A stretch of DNA of 10,021 bases. It comes from Clostridiales bacterium. Lineage in GTDB: Bacteria > Bacillota > Clostridia > Tissierellales > Sedimentibacteraceae. This document shows positions 7,059 through 10,021 of the stretch, piece after piece (the first letter of the stretch is position 1; each line of letters begins with the position of its first letter). Where the stretch lies: positions 1-10,021 of the forward strand of contig DNNJ01000258.1 of the NCBI GenBank assembly GCA_003487955.1. Direction: 5' to 3'. The translations under genes were made by a program, and so were the position numbers. The notes beneath the pieces were generated by a model. The model ran no database searches. It saw only the letters and a program-made list of their open reading frames with translations, and had not been told where the DNA came from.

Positions 7059-7640
7059 ATGCCCAATTTCACAGCCTTCTTGTCCTATGTTGTAATAACA
7101 ACCTTTACACCGGGACCTAATAATATAATGGCGATGTCTAATGCAAGCAGATACGGATTTAAAAAGAGTATCAGATTTAATGCCGGAGTATTTTTCGGCT
7201 TTTTAATTATTATGGTATTAAGCAGTTTTTTAAGTGTAACATTATATAGTTTAATTCCATCAATAAAGCCTGTCATGACTTTTATTGGAGCTTCCTATAT
7301 ATTATGGCTTGCTTGGAAAATATATAAAAGCAAGTCGCATACTGAAGATGAAAACAAGGCAACCAATACTTTTACTGCCGGAATTCTTTTGCAGTTTGTC
7401 AACGTAAAAGTTATTATATATTGTATTACTATAGTATCAACATTTATAGTTCCATATTATAATTCTGTTTTTGTATTAAGTATGTTTTCATTGTTTTTGG
7501 CATCTGTAAGTTTTTTATCCACATGCAGCTGGGCGATGTTCGGCTCAATATTTCAGAAATTCTTATTTAAAAACGAAAGAACTGTCAATATTATAATGGC
7601 GCTTTTGTTGGTATATACTGCCCTGTCATTTTATTTATGA
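7059..7640 (+). CDS. eamB: RhtB/LysE-family exporter, EamB-like (cysteine/O-acetylserine efflux)
   Basis: A 193-residue membrane protein with about six hydrophobic segments and the LysE/RhtB hallmark TFTPGPNNIMAMSNA (15-29). Other telling stretches are GASYILWLAWKIYKS (77-91), LQFVNVKVIIY (111-121), STFIVP (127-132) and the C-terminal NIIMALLLVYTAL (177-189). These strongly recall E. coli EamB (YfiK), which exports O-acetylserine and cysteine; the comparison is from memory. Length matches EamB (about 195 residues). GAGGTG lies 4 nt before ATG 7059. Its stop overlaps the ATG of a possible 30-codon ORF (ATGA). Other RhtB-family substrates such as homoserine, threonine or lysine remain possible. 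Confidence 0.85.
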   Translation: MPNFTAFLSYVVITTFTPGPNNIMAMSNASRYGFKKSIRFNAGVFFGFLIIMVLSSFLSVTLYSLIPSIKPVMTFIGASYILWLAWKIYKSKSHTEDENKATNTFTAGILLQFVNVKVIIYCITIVSTFIVPYYNSVFVLSMFSLFLASVSFLSTCSWAMFGSIFQKFLFKNERTVNIIMALLLVYTALSFYL

Positions 7641-7729
7641 CAAGGTTATCTATTATTGGATACTGCACCAATGAAGATTTAGCTCATAATGACTTTGTAA
7701 GACATGACGGTTATTATTGGGAAGAATAA
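7637..7729 (+). CDS. possible 30-codon ORF overlapping the eamB-like stop
   Basis: An ATG at 7637 overlaps the eamB-like TGA in an ATGA arrangement typical of translational coupling. It opens a 30-codon frame ending in TAA at 7727-7729. The peptide starts MTRLSIIGYC and ends FVRHDGYYWEE: acidic and aromatic at the C-terminus, with no membrane segment. There is no separate ribosome binding site, so it would depend on re-initiation. I do not recognise it; it could be a real small protein, the tail of a decayed gene, or chance. Confidence 0.35.
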   Translation: MTRLSIIGYCTNEDLAHNDFVRHDGYYWEE

Positions 7730-7730
7730 A

Positions 7731-7760
7731 GCATAAAACATCCCCTGTGTGTATATACTA
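7731..7760 (+). promoter_or_regulatory. possible forespore (sigma-F/sigma-G) promoter of yyaC
   Basis: GCATA (7731-7735) and TATACTA (7754-7760) are 18 bp apart. Against the B. subtilis sigma-G consensus (GHATR, 18 bp, CATNHTA) this differs at one position. It also partly fits sigma-F. Yeast-free logic aside, forespore expression is what is known for B. subtilis yyaC. A start near 7767 would give a leader of about 14 nt. The motif is short and unverified. Confidence 0.4.
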
Positions 7761-7771
7761 ACACATAGGGG
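7742..7771 (+). promoter_or_regulatory. 11-bp hairpin over the yyaC ribosome binding site
   Basis: CCCCTGTGTGT (7742-7752) pairs with ACACATAGGGG (7761-7771) with one G-U pair and an 8-nt loop (7753-7760). The right arm contains the AGGGG of the yyaC Shine-Dalgarno (AGGGGGTG, 7767-7774). In transcripts arriving from upstream the site would be masked. There is no T-tract, so it is not a standard terminator. Confidence 0.6.
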
Positions 7772-7780
7772 GTGTTTCCT

Positions 7781-8332
7781 TTGAATCCAATTGAAGTACA
7801 TTACAAAAACAGCTTTGCAGCAATTAAAATAGGAAATTTCTTGGCAGAGCATATGAATAATGCGGCAATAGTTTGTATCGGAACTGACAAATGCATCATA
7901 GACAGCTTGGGACCCTTAACAGGTACTTTACTGATGAAAGAAAATATCAAGGCTGATGTTTACGGCACCTTGGAAAGACCTGTTCACGCAATGAATATTA
8001 ACGAGTATATAAAAAACTTAAGAAGCAAGAATTATGACTGCATCATAGCGGTGGATGCCTGCTTAAGCAATAAGAAGAATCAAGGAATTATAGAAATTAG
8101 AGAAGGCTCAATCACACCGGGAAAGGGTATAGGGAAATTCCTTCCTGAAATAGGGGATATATCAATAATAGGAATTGTAAATTCCAGCGATAAGGAATTT
8201 CATGATTTGGTTCAGGATACAAGGCTTTCACTTATTTATGATATGGCAGAAATAATCTGCGGAGGAGTATTAAATGCTTGCAGCATGAATATATCAGAAA
8301 GTTTTGATCAGGCTTCAATAAGCAGGGCTTAG
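7781..8332 (+). CDS. yyaC: YyaC/DUF1256 family spore protease-like protein
   Basis: A 183-residue protein of the DUF1256 (YyaC) family, related to the germination protease GPR and found in endospore formers. Visible conserved blocks are IGTDKCIIDSLGPLTG (33-48, with D36 and D41 matching the GPR-like acidic pair), YGTLERPVHAMN (61-72), IAVDACL (89-95), the glycine-rich ITPGKGIGKFLPEIGDISI (111-129) and IVNSS (132-136). Its precise role is not established; the fold suggests a spore-specific peptidase or a relative. I place the start at TTG 7781 because AGGGGGTG (7767-7774) lies 6 nt upstream. The in-frame GTG at 7772 is inside that site and cannot be served by it. Expression probably involves the 7731-7760 promoter and 7742-7771 hairpin. 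The gene ends at a repeat block and faces ctp. Confidence 0.87.
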   Translation: MNPIEVHYKNSFAAIKIGNFLAEHMNNAAIVCIGTDKCIIDSLGPLTGTLLMKENIKADVYGTLERPVHAMNINEYIKNLRSKNYDCIIAVDACLSNKKNQGIIEIREGSITPGKGIGKFLPEIGDISIIGIVNSSDKEFHDLVQDTRLSLIYDMAEIICGGVLNACSMNISESFDQASISRA

Positions 8333-8334
8333 GT

Positions 8335-8512
8335 GGGGGGACACACCTCTACTAATAAAAGGAAGAGGGACACACCTTTAAAATTGGGTGACCCTATGTG
8401 GATAGCTTTTAAAGGAATGTCCCTGTACTTAGTCTTTGGGGCAAGAGGAATGTCCCCGTATTTATGGGGATACACCAAGTACGGGGACATTTCAAATATA
8501 GGAATGTCCCCG
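8335..8512. repeat. compound block of GGGACA/TGTCCC repeats between yyaC and ctp
   Basis: This 180-bp intergenic block has two layers. GGGACACACCT occurs twice (8338-8348, 8367-8377), 29 bp apart. GGAATGTCCC(C) occurs three times (8414-8423, 8447-8457, 8501-8511), with an inverted copy TACGGGGACATT at 8480-8491. The inverted copy can pair with each direct copy: 15 bp with one G-U (8416-8430), 12 bp perfect (8449-8460), or 10 bp perfect (8503-8512). This gives mutually exclusive hairpins. An open plus frame crosses the block but has no coding character. It may end transcription from both convergent genes, although no T-tract follows the stems. Confidence 0.72.
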
Positions 8513-8527
8513 AAAATATTAGTTCAT

Positions 8528-9895
8528 TTATTTTAATGCATCTATGGCTGCTTTTAGCTGTATATCTTCTAAATTGCTTTCGATGTGTTTTATCAATGCG
8601 TTGTACAATGCATCCTGAGTAGCAAAATCAATAACTCCGTATGGATACAATAAATTGTCTTCCTGGAATTTCCTAACATGGTCAAAGGATAATATGTCGT
8701 AAACTCCGTCAGGCTGATTTATTTCATAACCTAATTCTATTAGTATCATTTCGGCTGCTAAAACATCGAGACTGACATTTCCTAATTCAGGTTTATTTTC
8801 ATTACTGAACTTCGGGTATTTGGAAATATCTATTTTTTCGTTTTCTACTATAATATCAGGTGTTATTCCTATTTTATGTACAGGTATTCTGTCTACGGAA
8901 AAGTATTCCGCTGTAGTAAATTTCACCCCGATGCCGCCAATCAAAGGATATAGAGACTGAACGACACCTTTTCCGTAAGAAGTAGTGCCTACAATAATTC
9001 CTTCATTTTTGTATTTAACTGCACCTGCAAATATTTCTGTTGCGCTGGCGCTTCCTTCGTTTATCAATATGGCTATTTCATATTTTTGTTCTTTTAGTTT
9101 GCTTTCATAAATATCTTCTTTGCCTGCTGCATATTCCACATATACTACAGGTCCCTCTGTAACAAATAAATTTAACAAGTCAACTGCAGACTGCAATGTT
9201 CCGCCGCCGTTGTTACGCATGTCTATTACAATTTTTTCCACATTATTCTCATCAAACAGCTGCAGCTCTTTTTCTACAAGCTCTGCTGTGTTGTCGGAAA
9301 AACCGGTAACCTTTAGATATCCTATATTATCTTCTAATATTTTTGCTTCAACATTGTTTATTACTATGGCACTTCTCATTAAATCAAAGGTCAGGCTTTC
9401 CTTTCCTCGAAGAATCCCGATTTTAACAGGCGTTCCTTCTTCTCCCCTTATAAGAAGTGATGCCTGGCTTGAAGTGGCTCCTGTTATGTCATATCCGTCA
9501 ACAGTTTTTATTATATCGCCTGCCTTGATGCCTGCTTCAATCGCAGGTGAGCCGGACAGAGGAGTCACTACAACAACTTGTCCGCTTATATCCATTATTT
9601 GAACGCCTATGCCGGAAAATTCTCCTGCTGTATCTTCCAGCAATGCTTGGTATTCCTTGGGTGTGTAGTAAGTGCTGTAGTCGTCCAAAACACTGAAGAA
9701 TCCGTCATAAAGACCATTCATAATATCTTCTTGACTTACTTCGTACTGGTATTTGTCAAGTACAAAATATATTACCTTCTTCAAAAATTCTATATCTTCG
9801 CTGAATTTATCTTCATCGATTTCAAATGCCCATGCAGAAGTAAATGAAAATACTATCATTAAAACTGCAATCGACAAACTAATTCTTTTTTTCAT
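8528..9895 (-). CDS. ctpA: exported C-terminal processing protease (S41 family, CtpA/CtpB-like)
   Basis: A 455-residue secreted serine protease. The signal peptide (about 1-23, cleavage after AWA) is followed by an N-terminal helical region (25-85), a PDZ domain (about 90-172; AGIKAGDIIKTVDG 121-134), the S41 core (about 175-350), and a peptidoglycan-binding (PGB1-like) domain (about 375-435; LGYEINQPDGVYD, VRKFQE). The catalytic dyad is S284 in NEGSASATEIFAGAVK and K309 in TTSYGKGVVQ, with Q313 four residues on. The spacing (S+25, K+4) matches B. subtilis CtpB. The PDZ domain gates the active site on peptide binding, and the wall-binding domain would hold the enzyme at the envelope. CtpB acts in sporulation signalling and CtpA in envelope protein turnover; which role applies cannot be decided. 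GAGGTG lies 4 nt before ATG 9895. An extended -10 lies at 9951-9959. Confidence 0.9.
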   Translation of the reverse strand: MKKRISLSIAVLMIVFSFTSAWAFEIDEDKFSEDIEFLKKVIYFVLDKYQYEVSQEDIMNGLYDGFFSVLDDYSTYYTPKEYQALLEDTAGEFSGIGVQIMDISGQVVVVTPLSGSPAIEAGIKAGDIIKTVDGYDITGATSSQASLLIRGEEGTPVKIGILRGKESLTFDLMRSAIVINNVEAKILEDNIGYLKVTGFSDNTAELVEKELQLFDENNVEKIVIDMRNNGGGTLQSAVDLLNLFVTEGPVVYVEYAAGKEDIYESKLKEQKYEIAILINEGSASATEIFAGAVKYKNEGIIVGTTSYGKGVVQSLYPLIGGIGVKFTTAEYFSVDRIPVHKIGITPDIIVENEKIDISKYPKFSNENKPELGNVSLDVLAAEMILIELGYEINQPDGVYDILSFDHVRKFQEDNLLYPYGVIDFATQDALYNALIKHIESNLEDIQLKAAIDALK

Positions 9896-9950
9896 AATGC
9901 ACCTCGTTTTATCCTAGAATGAATGGGACATGTTTTGCTAACATTTATTA

Positions 9951-9959
9951 ATTATAACA
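9951..9959 (-). promoter_or_regulatory. candidate extended -10 promoter for ctp
   Basis: Read on the minus strand this is TGTTATAAT, a perfect -10 with TGn extension, about 56 bp before the ctp ATG. No good -35 is seen. The remaining bases to 10021 show no gene. Confidence 0.45.
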
Positions 9960-10021
9960 TCAAGTATTGCTTCATCGGTATTATTCATGCCAATATTAGA
10001 AACCCGTGCTAAATTTTGTAT

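Noticed and set aside
7742..7771. Hairpin read as terminator of the eamB-like gene
   Set aside because: No T-tract follows the stem on either strand; its overlap with the yyaC ribosome binding site explains it better.
7772..7780. GTG start for yyaC
   Set aside because: The GTG lies within the AGGGGGTG Shine-Dalgarno itself; TTG 7781 has correct spacing to it.
8335..8512. CRISPR array
   Set aside because: Units are 10-15 bp, unevenly spaced, in both orientations and without spacers of constant length.
8333..8536. Open plus-strand frame of 67 codons after yyaC
   Set aside because: It is made of repeat units, has no ribosome binding site of its own and shows no protein-like composition.
9120..9847. 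Plus-strand open frames across ctp
   Set aside because: They run antisense to a complete S41 protease with intact catalytic motifs and carry no family signature.
9924..9931. GGGACATG upstream of ctp as another repeat copy
   Set aside because: Only about seven bases match the repeat and there is no inverted partner; likely chance.

Overview
The window is AT-rich with strong AGGAGG-like ribosome binding sites and compact intergenic spaces. Its gene content (a YyaC/DUF1256 spore-type protein, an HflK/HflC pair, a CtpA/CtpB-type protease and low-GC codon use) points to a Gram-positive, probably anaerobic, spore-forming Bacillota of the Clostridia/Tissierellia type. Species cannot be fixed from the sequence alone. 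Nothing resembling a prophage, CRISPR array, toxin locus or intact insertion sequence is visible.

Layout. The left edge (1-55) holds the last codons of a gene whose C-terminus looks like that of a serpin, followed by a possible terminator and a good sigma-A promoter. Next comes a plus-strand pair (234-2965): a YtcJ-type amidohydrolase, and 20 bp downstream a transcription factor with a SARP/BTAD-type N-terminus and an unassigned C-terminal region. Converging on this pair is an EamA-type exporter (2984-3907, minus). A minus-strand hflK-hflC operon (4057-6011) follows, with a one-base stop/start overlap and a textbook terminator. A 274-bp divergent region with an imperfect hairpin separates hflK from a plus-strand HD-domain phosphohydrolase gene (6286-6933). 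After that gene's stop codon lies a long GGGGACGG palindrome, then an EamB/RhtB-type exporter gene (7059-7640), an overlapping possible 30-codon ORF, and a yyaC gene (7781-8332). The start region of yyaC carries a hairpin and a possible forespore-type promoter. A 180-bp block of GGGACA/TGTCCC repeats separates yyaC from the convergent ctp gene (8528-9895, minus), which encodes an exported S41 protease with PDZ and peptidoglycan-binding domains.

How the genes fit together. Most are independent housekeeping or accessory units. Two points stand out. Homologues of both E. coli cysteine/O-acetylserine exporters (EamA and EamB) lie within about 4.7 kb, flanking hflKC and the HD gene, though not in one operon. 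Membrane and envelope quality control (HflKC, Ctp) sits near a spore-type gene. The most unusual material is the family of GGGGAC-type palindromic repeats between genes, the layered yyaC control region, and a tyrosine in the amidohydrolase where a metal-binding histidine is expected. I found no convincing new multi-gene system.
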